In this document: positions 1 to 4,810 of the stretch, piece after piece | How positions within the stretch are numbered: the stretch's first letter is position 1 | How the letters are laid out: the number at the start of each line of letters is the position of its first letter | Notes under the pieces: model-generated | The model's input: only the letters and a program-made list of their open reading frames with translations | What the model was told of the DNA's origin: nothing | The model's database searches: none | Source: Phycisphaerae bacterium | Lineage (GTDB): Bacteria; Planctomycetota; Phycisphaerae; Sedimentisphaerales; Anaerohalosphaeraceae | Length of the DNA stretch: 6,258 nt | Assembly: GCA_007121565.1 (NCBI GenBank) | Contig: SKKI01000215.1 | Span: 1 to 6,258, forward strand | Reading direction: 5' to 3' | Program-made: the position numbers and the translations under genes

Positions 1-1
1 C

Positions 2-598
2 GCCCTGGCCCAGCGATTGGATCTGGCCAACACGCAGGATCAGGTTGCCGACGCAGAACGTCACGTTCATATCGCCGAAGATGCGCTCGGGGCCGATCTG
101 GCGTTGTTCGGCACGGCCGCGCCGGCGGGGGGCAATGCGCAGTCCCGTTACACGCTGGGGCTGGAAGGAAGCCTGCCGCTGGATCGGGTCACCGAGGCCC
201 ACACCTACAAACGCGCCTTGGTTGCCCTGACTGCCATGGAAAGGCAGTATGAAAATCACACGTATCAAATCACCGCCGAGGTCCGCAAGGCCTGGCGGGA
301 TATGGCCGAGGCCCGTGACCGCTACGTTCTGCAGAAAGACGCGCGGCAGCTCGCACGTCGGCGTCTCGAGACCACTATTGAGATGCTGCACTACCGCCGG
401 GCCGACACGCGCGACGTGCTCGACGCCCAGCAGGATCTTTACGACGCCGAGACCGACTTCACCGCGGCTCTGACCGACTACACCATCGCGCAACTGAATT
501 TCCTCCGCGACACAGAAACCCTTTGGATCGAACCGGACGGCACTTTTTTCGAGACCGGGGAAGCGATGTTTACGGCATATCCTAAAATTATTTTCTGA
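2..598 (+). CDS. TolC-family outer-membrane efflux protein, 3' part (5' truncated by window edge)
   Basis: C-terminal ~198 residues of a TolC/OEP-type outer-membrane channel, the exit duct of tripartite efflux pumps or type I secretion systems. The frame is open from base 2 (ALAQRLDLANTQDQVADAER...), so the TTG at 17 is an internal Leu codon and the true start lies outside the window. Order seen: end of a long helix, a membrane strand (around DLALFG to the Gly/Ala-rich turn), a second strand (YTLGLEGSLPLDR, with the L-P-L-D motif that begins the next helix in this family), then about 120 residues of alpha-helical coiled coil rich in Ala, Arg, Glu and Gln (AEVRKAWRDMAEARDRY, VLDAQQDLYDAETDF). 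It ends with the usual family tail (YTIAQLNFLRDTETLWIEPDG) plus a short extension. TGA stop at 596-598. Partner pump genes would be upstream, out of view. The family is secure; the transported substrate cannot be told. Confidence 0.85.
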   Translation, partial: ALAQRLDLANTQDQVADAERHVHIAEDALGADLALFGTAAPAGGNAQSRYTLGLEGSLPLDRVTEAHTYKRALVALTAMERQYENHTYQITAEVRKAWRDMAEARDRYVLQKDARQLARRRLETTIEMLHYRRADTRDVLDAQQDLYDAETDFTAALTDYTIAQLNFLRDTETLWIEPDGTFFETGEAMFTAYPKIIF

Positions 599-637
599 AA
601 TGCTTGATACCGTTGGCTGCAGCAGGTAAACCATCGA

Positions 638-656
638 CCACCAGTCGAACTGGTGG
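638..656. other. 7-bp perfect hairpin 40 bp after the TolC gene
   Basis: CCACCAG (638-644), loop TCGAA, CTGGTGG (650-656). No T-run follows on either strand, so it is not a classical intrinsic terminator. It could be an RNA 3'-end stabiliser or a Rho-type end for the TolC transcript, or chance. Confidence 0.35.
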
Positions 657-694
657 CAGATGAGTGAAGCAAAGCTGAACAACGGAGGGTCTGT

Positions 695-859
695 CTATAC
701 ATTTCTTAACATAAAGTCATTGAAGGATACGTGGGGATATTGGTCAACCTCGCGTTGTTCTGAAATCTTCAAATAGTCCTTTCTTTCGGCGGTGTCTGCG
801 TTCCAGACAAGCGCGCCGGTCAGGCCGTTCGGCGTGTCGTTTTCAGGTGGCGCATTCAA
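695..859 (-). CDS. Unrecognised 54-codon frame, possible gene remnant
   Basis: I do not recognise this protein. The frame opens with TTG at 859 (MNAPPENDTPNGLTGALVWN...), continues with ERKDYLKISEQREVDQYPHV and ends FNDFMLRNV before TAG at 695-697. Its composition is protein-like: mixed acidic, basic and aromatic residues with no low complexity. The same frame is open further upstream to an ATG at 913, interrupted only by one TAA at 872-874, so a broken gene of about 72 codons is conceivable. There is no convincing ribosome-binding site before the TTG. It lies between the 3' end of the tRNA-Pro unit and the convergent TolC gene, a place where integrated elements often leave debris. That origin is only inference. 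It may equally be non-coding spacer. Confidence 0.22.
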   Translation of the reverse strand: MNAPPENDTPNGLTGALVWNADTAERKDYLKISEQREVDQYPHVSFNDFMLRNV

Positions 860-913
860 AAAAGACTGATTTTAGTCAAGGAGGGTTTGGGTCGGGCGTT
901 TCGGCGTGCCCAT

Positions 914-951
914 TAAAAAACCCTAAGCCGTTTATCATCAACAGCTTAGGG
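914..951 (-). terminator. Intrinsic terminator of the tRNA-Pro gene
   Basis: On the minus strand an 8-bp perfect stem CCCTAAGC / GCTTAGGG (plus-strand positions 944-951 and 921-928) encloses a 15-nt loop and is followed directly by TTTTTT (915-920). It begins 3 nt after the tRNA discriminator base, so the primary transcript would need only short 3' trimming. Confidence 0.88.
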
Positions 952-954
952 TGA

Positions 955-1029
955 TCGGGGCGACAGGACTTGAACCTGCGACCTCATGACCCCCAGTCAT
1001 GCGCGCTAGCCAAACTGCGCCACGCCCCG
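955..1029 (-). tRNA. tRNA-Pro, anticodon GGG
   Basis: A 75-nt cloverleaf can be folded by hand. Acceptor CGGGGCG/CGCCCCG (7 bp), D stem GCGC/GCGC with loop AGTTTGGCTA, anticodon stem CATGA/TCATG with loop CTGGGGG (anticodon GGG at positions 34-36), a 5-nt variable region, T stem GCAGG/CCTGT (one G-U pair) with loop TTCAAGT, discriminator A. The anticodon GGG reads proline codons CCC and CCU. The first base C and discriminator A agree with bacterial tRNA-Pro. CCA is not encoded (the next bases are TCA), so the CCA-adding enzyme must supply it. It has its own promoter and terminator and is a single-gene transcription unit. Confidence 0.95.
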
Positions 1030-1042
1030 CGATAAAGACATG

Positions 1043-1070
1043 ATTATAGCACGGTTTGGGCAAATGGCAA
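1043..1070 (-). promoter_or_regulatory. Sigma70-type promoter of tRNA-Pro
   Basis: Minus strand: -35 TTGCCA (1065-1070), 16-bp spacer, -10 TATAAT (1043-1048, perfect consensus). The -10 ends 13 bp before the tRNA 5' end, so the start would fall about 6-7 nt upstream of the mature tRNA, a short leader for RNase P to remove. The promoter lies inside the last codons of the 66-codon frame 1044-1244, whose TAA stop is part of the -10 box. Confidence 0.8.
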
Positions 1071-1244
1071 CTCTTTTTTGGTATCGTCCCGGTTGACCGA
1101 GGCGATGTTCTGACCGATTCGGTTGCCGACCGTGAGCACTTCCTCGACGACGCCCTGACGGACGCGGTCGGCGGTGCATCGCAGGCTGGTATCGACGGCC
1201 CGGCGCGGATGTGACAGGTGATGGGGCCTTGTTGTCCGCCTCAT
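1044..1244 (-). CDS. Hypothetical 66-aa protein, ATGA-coupled to the DNA glycosylase gene
   Basis: Not recognised. Its ATG overlaps the glycosylase TGA in an ATGA junction, the usual arrangement for translational coupling. The central part (LRCTADRVRQGVVEEVLTVG, then NRIGQNIASVNRDD) has a plausible amphipathic, Val/Glu/Arg-rich composition, and its codons favour G or C at third positions, like neighbouring genes. The first ~15 residues are Arg/His/Pro-rich and look less protein-like. No independent ribosome-binding site is visible. The frame ends inside the tRNA-Pro promoter (the TAA lies within TATAAT). It could be a true small coupled gene, the tail of an older longer gene, or an accidental frame. 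Function cannot be inferred. Confidence 0.35.
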   Translation of the reverse strand: MRRTTRPHHLSHPRRAVDTSLRCTADRVRQGVVEEVLTVGNRIGQNIASVNRDDTKKELPFAQTVL

Positions 1245-1891
1245 AGGCTGTGCGGCCAGTCTTCGATGGGGCAGCCGCCGCAGCGGGGTTTGGGCTTGCA
1301 GTGTTCTTTGCCCAGCCGCACCAGCAGGGCGTGAAATTCGTTGTAGAGCCGGGCATTGCGCTCCAGGCTGCCCTCAAAATATTCACGTATCTCTTCGTAT
1401 CCGGCCTCCGGCCAGATCATCCCGTGGCGGCCCAGAATGCGGGCGGTATAGGCATCGACGACAAACACCGGCTTTTCGAAGGCGTAAAGGCAGATTGAAT
1501 CGGCGGTTTCCGGGCCGATGCCCTTGATCGCCAGCAGTTGCTCCCGCAGGTGGTGGGTTGACAGTTGCCCGACGGCGTCCAGGTCGCCGTCAAAGCGGTC
1601 CAGCAGCCACTGAAGAAAATGCCGCAGCCGCTGGGTTTTGATGTTAAAATAGCCGGCCGGGCGGATCAGCTCGGCCAGGGACGGCACGTCCAGGGCATAG
1701 AGTTGACAGGGCGTCAGGCAACCGGCGTTTTTAAGGTTGATAAGGGCCTTTTCGACGTTGGTCCAGTTGGTGTTCTGGGTTAATATCGCCCCGACAATGA
1801 TCTCAAACCGCCCGTTTGCCGGCCACCAGCCCTGCGGGCCGTAGCGGGCCAGCAGGCGCTGATAAAGATCGGTCAGCTTCGAATGACTCAT
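1241..1891 (-). CDS. HhH-GPD DNA glycosylase, endonuclease III-like (MagIII/MpgII type)
   Basis: A 216-residue base-excision repair glycosylase that would flip out and remove damaged, probably alkylated, bases. Visible signature: the N-terminal FEIIVGAILTQNTNWTNVEKA (residues ~29-49), where the QNT-W segment is typical of the MagIII/MpgII branch; the helix-hairpin-helix LLAIKGIGPETADSICLYAF (119-138); and the catalytic Asp in VFVVDAYTARIL (D146). At the position of the E. coli Nth lyase lysine (K120) there is Glu128, so a monofunctional glycosylase without beta-lyase activity is expected. The C-terminus has only three cysteines (C198, C204, C207, spacing x5 and x2). The fourth cluster ligand position is Pro213 and the protein ends three residues later, so a normal [4Fe-4S] cluster is doubtful. 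Length fits the family (~215 aa). Start: ATG preceded by AAGGA at 6-nt spacing. It is followed by an ATGA-coupled small frame. Confidence 0.9.
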   Translation of the reverse strand: MSHSKLTDLYQRLLARYGPQGWWPANGRFEIIVGAILTQNTNWTNVEKALINLKNAGCLTPCQLYALDVPSLAELIRPAGYFNIKTQRLRHFLQWLLDRFDGDLDAVGQLSTHHLREQLLAIKGIGPETADSICLYAFEKPVFVVDAYTARILGRHGMIWPEAGYEEIREYFEGSLERNARLYNEFHALLVRLGKEHCKPKPRCGGCPIEDWPHSL

Positions 1892-1932
1892 TCTATATCC
1901 TTAATCGCTCAATACAGACTCAAGACAGCGAT

Positions 1933-1961
1933 AGTGTAGAGAAAAAAGCGGATATGAGCAA
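1933..1961 (-). promoter_or_regulatory. Candidate promoter of the glycosylase gene
   Basis: Minus strand: weak -35 TTGCTC (1956-1961), 17-bp spacer, -10 TACACT (1933-1938). A start near 1926 would give a ~35-nt leader ending in the AAGGA ribosome-binding site. The hexamers are poor matches. The main support is position, directly after the terminator of the upstream lipoprotein gene. Confidence 0.3.
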
Positions 1962-1974
1962 GTCAAAAGGGATG

Positions 1975-2020
1975 AAAAAAGCCGCATGGCGGATACACGG
2001 TGGGTATCGCGACATGCGGC
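1975..2020 (-). terminator. Intrinsic terminator of the lipoprotein gene
   Basis: On the minus strand a stem GCCGCATG / CATGCGGC (8 bp; 2013-2020 and 1981-1988) continues, after a small internal loop, into GATAC/GTATC around an ~7-nt apical loop. TTTTTT follows at once (1975-1980). It lies 58 bp past the lipoprotein stop codon and separates that gene from the glycosylase gene. Confidence 0.85.
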
Positions 2021-2078
2021 CAGATATTGATAGACGCAAGGTCGCCCGGCTGGATTCAGGCGGGCTTTTCAATGGTTG

Positions 2079-2402
2079 TCAATAGACGCGTTCGTCGTCG
2101 TCCCGGCTGCGGTACTCAGCCATCTGGGTGTAAATCTGCTCGGCGGTTTGGATCCGATTCATCAGGCGATGGGCCTCGTGCTGTCTTTGAGGCGAATCCA
2201 GAACAGGCGTAAGCACTCTTTGAGCATACTGATATCGCCCCTGATCCATCGCCTCTCGGGCCTGTTCCAAACGGACCTGATCCATTCTCTGTTCGAAGTT
2301 TTGCTGAGCACGGTGTCGTCGCTGAGCTTCGACATCGCATCCGGAGACTGCCGCCAGCGCTGTGGCCAGAACCACCAGCATGATGATTGTGATGTTCTTC
2401 AT
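2079..2402 (-). CDS. Small predicted lipoprotein with a charged helical, TPR-like domain
   Basis: 107 residues, no named family recognised. The N-terminus MKNITIIMLVVLATALAAVSGC is a type II signal peptide: one Lys, a ~15-residue hydrophobic core and lipobox VSGC with Cys22 as the lipidation site. The mature ~85 residues are hydrophilic and predicted helical, rich in Gln, Arg, Glu and Ala. The segment EQAREAMDQGRYQYAQRVL followed by TPVLDSPQRQHEAHRLM reads like one TPR-type helix pair, as in small assembly or secretion lipoproteins. It ends in an acidic DDDERVY. The ATG at 2400-2402 is chosen because GGAGG stands 8 nt upstream and the signal peptide starts there; the frame is open 14 codons further upstream but without signal logic. 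It has its own terminator and a palindrome upstream. Expected location is the inner or outer membrane, facing the periplasm. Confidence 0.75.
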   Translation of the reverse strand: MKNITIIMLVVLATALAAVSGCDVEAQRRHRAQQNFEQRMDQVRLEQAREAMDQGRYQYAQRVLTPVLDSPQRQHEAHRLMNRIQTAEQIYTQMAEYRSRDDDERVY

Positions 2403-2427
2403 GATCCATCCCTCCGGCTTTTGTCCG

Positions 2428-2442
2428 GTTGTTTCAAACAAC
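2428..2442. promoter_or_regulatory. 15-bp perfect palindrome upstream of the lipoprotein gene
   Basis: GTTGTTT-C-AAACAAC, 7-bp arms and one central base, 26 bp upstream of the lipoprotein ATG and 10-20 bp before its ribosome-binding site. Size and symmetry suit a dimeric repressor operator. The 1-nt centre makes an RNA hairpin less likely, though a shortened one is possible. No promoter hexamers could be placed confidently beside it. Confidence 0.35.
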
Positions 2443-2444
2443 AT

Positions 2445-2875
2445 TATTTTGGCTTTAGCACATACAACTGCTCTACCAAAATCTACGAAATAAATCCGCC
2501 AAGGTGTGAGAAAAAACTTATTTTTCTGGCTATCGTGCTCGCTTTTTTTCCACCCTTGGTCTATTTCCTTGTCGGCTTAAATGCGCGGCAATCTTTGAGG
2601 TTTTTGAGTAAATTTCTGCATTTGTCAAAATCCTTTTTTTTCGATTCGGCCGCCGTATTTCAACCGCCTGCGGCGTTGTTGTTGGGCGCGATATTATGAG
2701 GCTTTGAGCTGTTTTGCCCGCGGGCGGATGTGGGTGTTGTTTCAAAGGTGTACCGCGGCGCCTCATAGCGGTTTGCCGTTGCCGCATAAACAAGTATACC
2801 AGTATAGTACGCATTATCTTTGAAAATTATTTCAAATTTCTACTGGCCCGCTATAAGCCAAATAGACACAATGGG
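2445..2875. other. AT-rich spacer without a convincing gene
   Basis: About 430 bp. It contains an AT-rich hairpin (AGAAAAA 2509-2515 / TTTTTCT 2521-2527), several T-runs on the plus strand (around 2545 and 2634-2641), and an inverted repeat TTTGAAA-ATTA-TTTCAAA (2819-2836). A 94-codon minus-strand frame (2530-2814) is Arg/Pro/Lys-rich, lacks a ribosome-binding site and does not look like a protein. The segment probably contains the lipoprotein promoter (upstream of 2445, minus strand), but I cannot assign it. Confidence 0.5.
2819..2836. repeat. AT-rich inverted repeat
   Basis: TTTGAAA (2819-2825), spacer ATTA, TTTCAAA (2830-2836), perfect 7-bp arms. It lies ~40 bp past the end of the 60-codon frame and ~215 bp past the YchF-like stop codon. 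No run of T follows on either strand, so it is more operator-like than terminator-like. Chance is possible in AT-rich DNA. Confidence 0.25.
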
Positions 2876-3058
2876 TTATGTATACATCTTTTTCGGAAAT
2901 TTTCTTAGTCGCGCAACATGCTGGTTGGATTTTAGCCGGGGATTGGATTTTTTGAGGAGATTGGCGAGTTTTTCGGGATATTGGGGATCGGGGATCAAGC
3001 CCCTGATTTTGGAGGCAATACGCTCTGTGTTTTGCTGGGCATCCATATCCTCAAACAT
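2876..3058 (-). CDS. Possible 60-aa protein overlapping the 3' end of the YchF-like gene
   Basis: Not recognised. The ATG at 3056-3058 overlaps the YchF-like TGA by 8 bp in another frame, which would allow coupled re-initiation. Sequence: an acidic start (MFEDMDAQQNTERIASKI), then RGLIPDPQYPEKLANLLKKS, then a basic tail rich in Lys and Arg (RLRKFPKKMYT). TAA stop at 2876-2878. No ribosome-binding site is seen before this ATG; GAGG stands only 2 nt before an alternative ATG at codon 5. The segment beyond the YchF-like stop is clearly more AT-rich than the genes. A small basic protein is possible, but an accidental frame is about as likely or more so. Confidence 0.28.
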   Translation of the reverse strand: MFEDMDAQQNTERIASKIRGLIPDPQYPEKLANLLKKSNPRLKSNQHVARLRKFPKKMYT

Positions 3059-4124
3059 TGAAGCGGAAGTTGATGATATCGCCGTCGGCGACGGTGTAGG
3101 CCTTGCCCTCGAGCCGCATTTTGCCGGCGGCCTTGACGGCCTTTTCGTCACCGAGAGCCTTCAGGTCGTCGTAGGCCATGGTCTCGGCGCGGATAAAGCC
3201 GCGTTTGATGTCCGAGTGGACCTTGCCGGCTGCGTCGTGGGCGCTGGTGCCGGCCTCGATGGGCCAGGCGCGCACCTCATCTGTGCCGACGGTCAGGAAG
3301 CTGATCAGCCCCAGCGTGCGGTAACAGGATTGTACGAACTTCTGGGCGGCCGATTCGGTCAGTCCCATCGCGTCCATAAACTCCCGGCGGCTGTCGGCAT
3401 CCAGCGCGGCCAGCTCGCTTTCGAGCGTCGCGCACAGGGTGATGACCTCCATTCCCTCGGCCGCATCGCTCAGCTCAAACGTCTTATCCAACTGGTCCTC
3501 ACCGGCATTGACCACGACCATCATTGGCTTGAGCGTCAGGAAATTCAGCGCCCGGATGATCTCCATCTCCGGGCCGGCCTGGTCGGCGACAACACTGCGG
3601 ATGGGTTGTTCGGCCTCGATGGCCTCCTGGAGCTTGAGCTGCAGGGCGTACTCGGCTTTGTCTCGGGCCTGGGTCTTGCTGGGCTTGTGAACCTGTTTTT
3701 CAAGCCGTTCAATGCGGGTGGCAACCAGTTCCAGATCGGCCAGCAGCAGTTCGGTCTTGAGCTCATCCAGATCGCGCCGCGGATCGACGCGGTCGCGGTA
3801 GGCCGGCACGGACGGGTTGTCAAAGGCCCGAAGCACAATCACGAACATATCGGCGGTGCGCCACTGGTTCAGCAGACGCCGCGCCGCGGCCCGCCCGTGG
3901 TCGTCGGCAAACGACAGCCCCGGCAGATCGACGCAATCAATTGTCGCGTGCACGGTTTTTTTTGGCTGGTAAAGCCCCGTCAGCCAGTCCAGCCGCTGAT
4001 CCGGCACCGAAACCATCACTTCCTGAGCGTCGGTTGCGCCCATCGGGGCGGCCGGCCGGCCGCTGATCGCCGAGACCAGCGTGCTCTTGCCCGATTGTGT
4101 CAAACCCAAAAATGCTGCTTTCAA
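3051..4124 (-). CDS. Divergent YchF/Obg-family NTPase with C-terminal TGS domain
   Basis: Relative of YchF/OLA1, ribosome-associated P-loop NTPases that commonly prefer ATP. In numbering from the GTG at 4130: P-loop GLTQSGKST (9-17), G3 DLPG (68-71), N-x-x-E in VVVNAGED (208-211) where GTPases have NKxD, helical coiled-coil insert (~120-175), and a TGS domain (~277-359) with the family's best block, VRAWPIEAGTSAHDAAGKVH ... RLEGKAYTVADGD, ending NFRFNV. The TGS domain is near-canonical, but the G domain is not: GLPNVGKST has become GLTQSGKST, and the YPF-T switch I and the GASKGEGLGN-like block after DxxG are missing. Start: TTG at 4122-4124 (MKAAFLGL) is chosen because AAGGA is 8 nt upstream; the in-frame GTG at 4130 is only 2 nt from it. 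It lies downstream of the fumarase beta gene, probably co-transcribed across the repeat. Likely a paralogue of a canonical ychF elsewhere. Confidence 0.88.
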   Translation of the reverse strand: MKAAFLGLTQSGKSTLVSAISGRPAAPMGATDAQEVMVSVPDQRLDWLTGLYQPKKTVHATIDCVDLPGLSFADDHGRAAARRLLNQWRTADMFVIVLRAFDNPSVPAYRDRVDPRRDLDELKTELLLADLELVATRIERLEKQVHKPSKTQARDKAEYALQLKLQEAIEAEQPIRSVVADQAGPEMEIIRALNFLTLKPMMVVVNAGEDQLDKTFELSDAAEGMEVITLCATLESELAALDADSRREFMDAMGLTESAAQKFVQSCYRTLGLISFLTVGTDEVRAWPIEAGTSAHDAAGKVHSDIKRGFIRAETMAYDDLKALGDEKAVKAAGKMRLEGKAYTVADGDIINFRFNV

Positions 4125-4139
4125 TGTCACAGTCCTTTC

Positions 4140-4206
4140 GCAGGGTGGGCCATGCCCACCCTTGTAGATTGTTTTGGTTCCGCGTGGTGGGCACGGCCCA
4201 CCCTAC
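4140..4206. repeat. BIME-like pair of inverted-repeat (REP-type) units
   Basis: Two GC-rich hairpin units face each other between two genes. Unit 1: AGGGTGGGC-CAT-GCCCACCCT (4142-4162, 9-bp arms). Unit 2: GGTGGGC-ACG-GCCCACC (4186-4202, 7-bp arms), about 23 nt further on. Read on the minus strand, unit 2 is GTAGGGTGGGCCGTGCCCAC, differing from plus-strand unit 1 at about two positions over 21, so the pair also forms one long imperfect hairpin. Translated, the units give the GWAMPTL / WWARPTL-like strings often mis-annotated as protein ends. The fumarase TAG stop (4203-4205) lies inside unit 2. Likely a dispersed intergenic family; a role in mRNA end protection or attenuation is inference. Confidence 0.75.
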
Positions 4207-4733
4207 CGATAGACGCATCCGCCGCGGGTGTCGTAGGCGACGATGAGCGGAAAGTCCTGAAACTCCAATCGGCGCAGGGCCTCGGCGCCGAGATCGTCCC
4301 ATGCGAGCAGGTCGTTGGCAGTGATATAGCGACTCAGCAGGGCTCCGGCGCCTCCGAGGGCGGCAAAATGCACCGCGCCGAACTGGACGATGGCCTTCTG
4401 CACTTCCAGGCCGCGCAGGCCTTTGCCGATGGTCGCCTTCAGGCCGCGCGCCAGCAGCGCGGGGGTAAAGGCATCCATGCGCGTAGCGGTCGTCGGACCG
4501 GCCGCACCGATGATCCGCCCGGGGCGAGCCGGCGTGGGTCCGACGTAATAGATCGCCTGGCCGGCCAGGTCAAACGGCAGGGGCTTTCCCGCCTCGATCA
4601 GCGCGCAAAGCCGCTTGTGCGCCTGATCGCGGGCGGCATACACCGTGCCGCACAGCAGCACCTCGTCGCCGGCCCGCAACGTCCGCAGCGTCGCATCGGT
4701 CAGCGGTGTCTGAATGGAGCAGGGTTGTGTCAT
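4203..4733 (-). CDS. Fumarate hydratase class I, beta subunit (C-terminal domain protein; tartrate dehydratase beta-like)
   Basis: 176 residues, the C-terminal (beta) half of iron-sulfur class I fumarases (fumarate + water to malate, TCA cycle), also found in L(+)-tartrate dehydratase. Family blocks in order: IQTPLTDATLRTLRAGDEVLL (7-27), GTVYAARDQAHKRL (29-42), LPFDLAGQAIYYVGPTPARP (52-71), GAAGPTTATRMD (76-87), IGKG (102-105), GGAGALL (127-133), DLGAEA (147-152), FPLIVAYDTRGG (161-172). All are intact, so the protein looks functional. The alpha subunit, which binds the [4Fe-4S] cluster, is not upstream; the next gene is a divergent EF-G paralogue. Alpha must be encoded elsewhere, or this subunit serves another dehydratase. 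Start: the ATG at 4731-4733 fits the family N-terminus; no good Shine-Dalgarno is seen. The TAG stop lies inside the repeat. Tartrate versus fumarate specificity cannot be told. Confidence 0.88.
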   Translation of the reverse strand: MTQPCSIQTPLTDATLRTLRAGDEVLLCGTVYAARDQAHKRLCALIEAGKPLPFDLAGQAIYYVGPTPARPGRIIGAAGPTTATRMDAFTPALLARGLKATIGKGLRGLEVQKAIVQFGAVHFAALGGAGALLSRYITANDLLAWDDLGAEALRRLEFQDFPLIVAYDTRGGCVYR

Positions 4734-4776
4734 ACGGTATCGCGAGCCGATTGGCCCATAAATCGCTCTTTTGAAG

Positions 4777-4785
4777 TGATATAAT
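4777..4785 (+). promoter_or_regulatory. Candidate extended -10 promoter on the plus strand
   Basis: TGATATAAT matches TGnTATAAT exactly (TATAAT at 4780-4785). There is no good -35 at 17 bp upstream, which extended -10 promoters can tolerate. Initiation would fall near 4792, giving either a ~125-nt RNA ending at the T-run 4910-4916 or a longer EF-G leader. It overlaps the weak minus-strand promoter candidate of the fumarase gene. Confidence 0.4.
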
Positions 4786-4810
4786 AACAAACCCGAAAAA
4801 GCAAACACAA
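4781..4810 (-). promoter_or_regulatory. Candidate promoter of the fumarase beta gene
   Basis: Minus strand: -35 TTGTGT (4805-4810), 18-bp spacer, -10 TATTAT (4781-4786). It would give a leader of about 40 nt. An alternative -10 (TATATC) overlaps it. The hexamers are imperfect; support is the position in the only AT-rich block upstream of the gene. Confidence 0.35.

Larger units (their letters stand above)
599..913. other. Spacer between TolC gene and tRNA-Pro terminator
   Basis: About 315 bp without a secure gene. It contains the hairpin at 638-656 and the doubtful minus-strand frame 695-859. A plus-strand 38-codon frame (660-776, MSEAKLNNGGSVYTF...) lies antisense to part of it and has no good ribosome-binding site. 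The DNA is more AT-rich around 700-770 than the flanking genes. I see no promoter I would defend. Confidence 0.5.

Noticed and set aside
660..776. 38-codon plus-strand frame (MSEAKLNNGGSVYTF...)
   Set aside because: No good ribosome-binding site or known motif, and it overlaps antisense a frame that looks at least as protein-like.
861..877. GACT-AAAATC-AGTC followed by TTTTTT on the minus strand as a second tRNA terminator
   Set aside because: The stem has only 4 bp; the 8-bp terminator at 914-951 is sufficient.
2044..2068. GCCCG...CGGGC hairpin followed by TTTT on the plus strand
   Set aside because: Only 5 bp of stem, a short T-run, and no plus-strand gene before it to terminate.
2786..2805. 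TATACC/TATAGT boxes on the plus strand and TATACT boxes on the minus strand as promoters
   Set aside because: Pairings with -35 boxes are weak or wrongly spaced, and no gene follows closely on either strand.
2530..2814. 94-codon minus-strand frame in the AT-rich spacer
   Set aside because: Arg/Pro/Lys-rich composition, no ribosome-binding site and no recognisable motif. A TTGACA at 2623-2628 (minus) has no -10 at proper spacing.
2820..4784. 654-codon plus-strand open frame covering the YchF-like and fumarase genes
   Set aside because: It is antisense to two genes with clear family motifs. Its openness follows from their GC-rich codon use, it has no ribosome-binding site, and it reads through the repeat (GWAMPTLVD).
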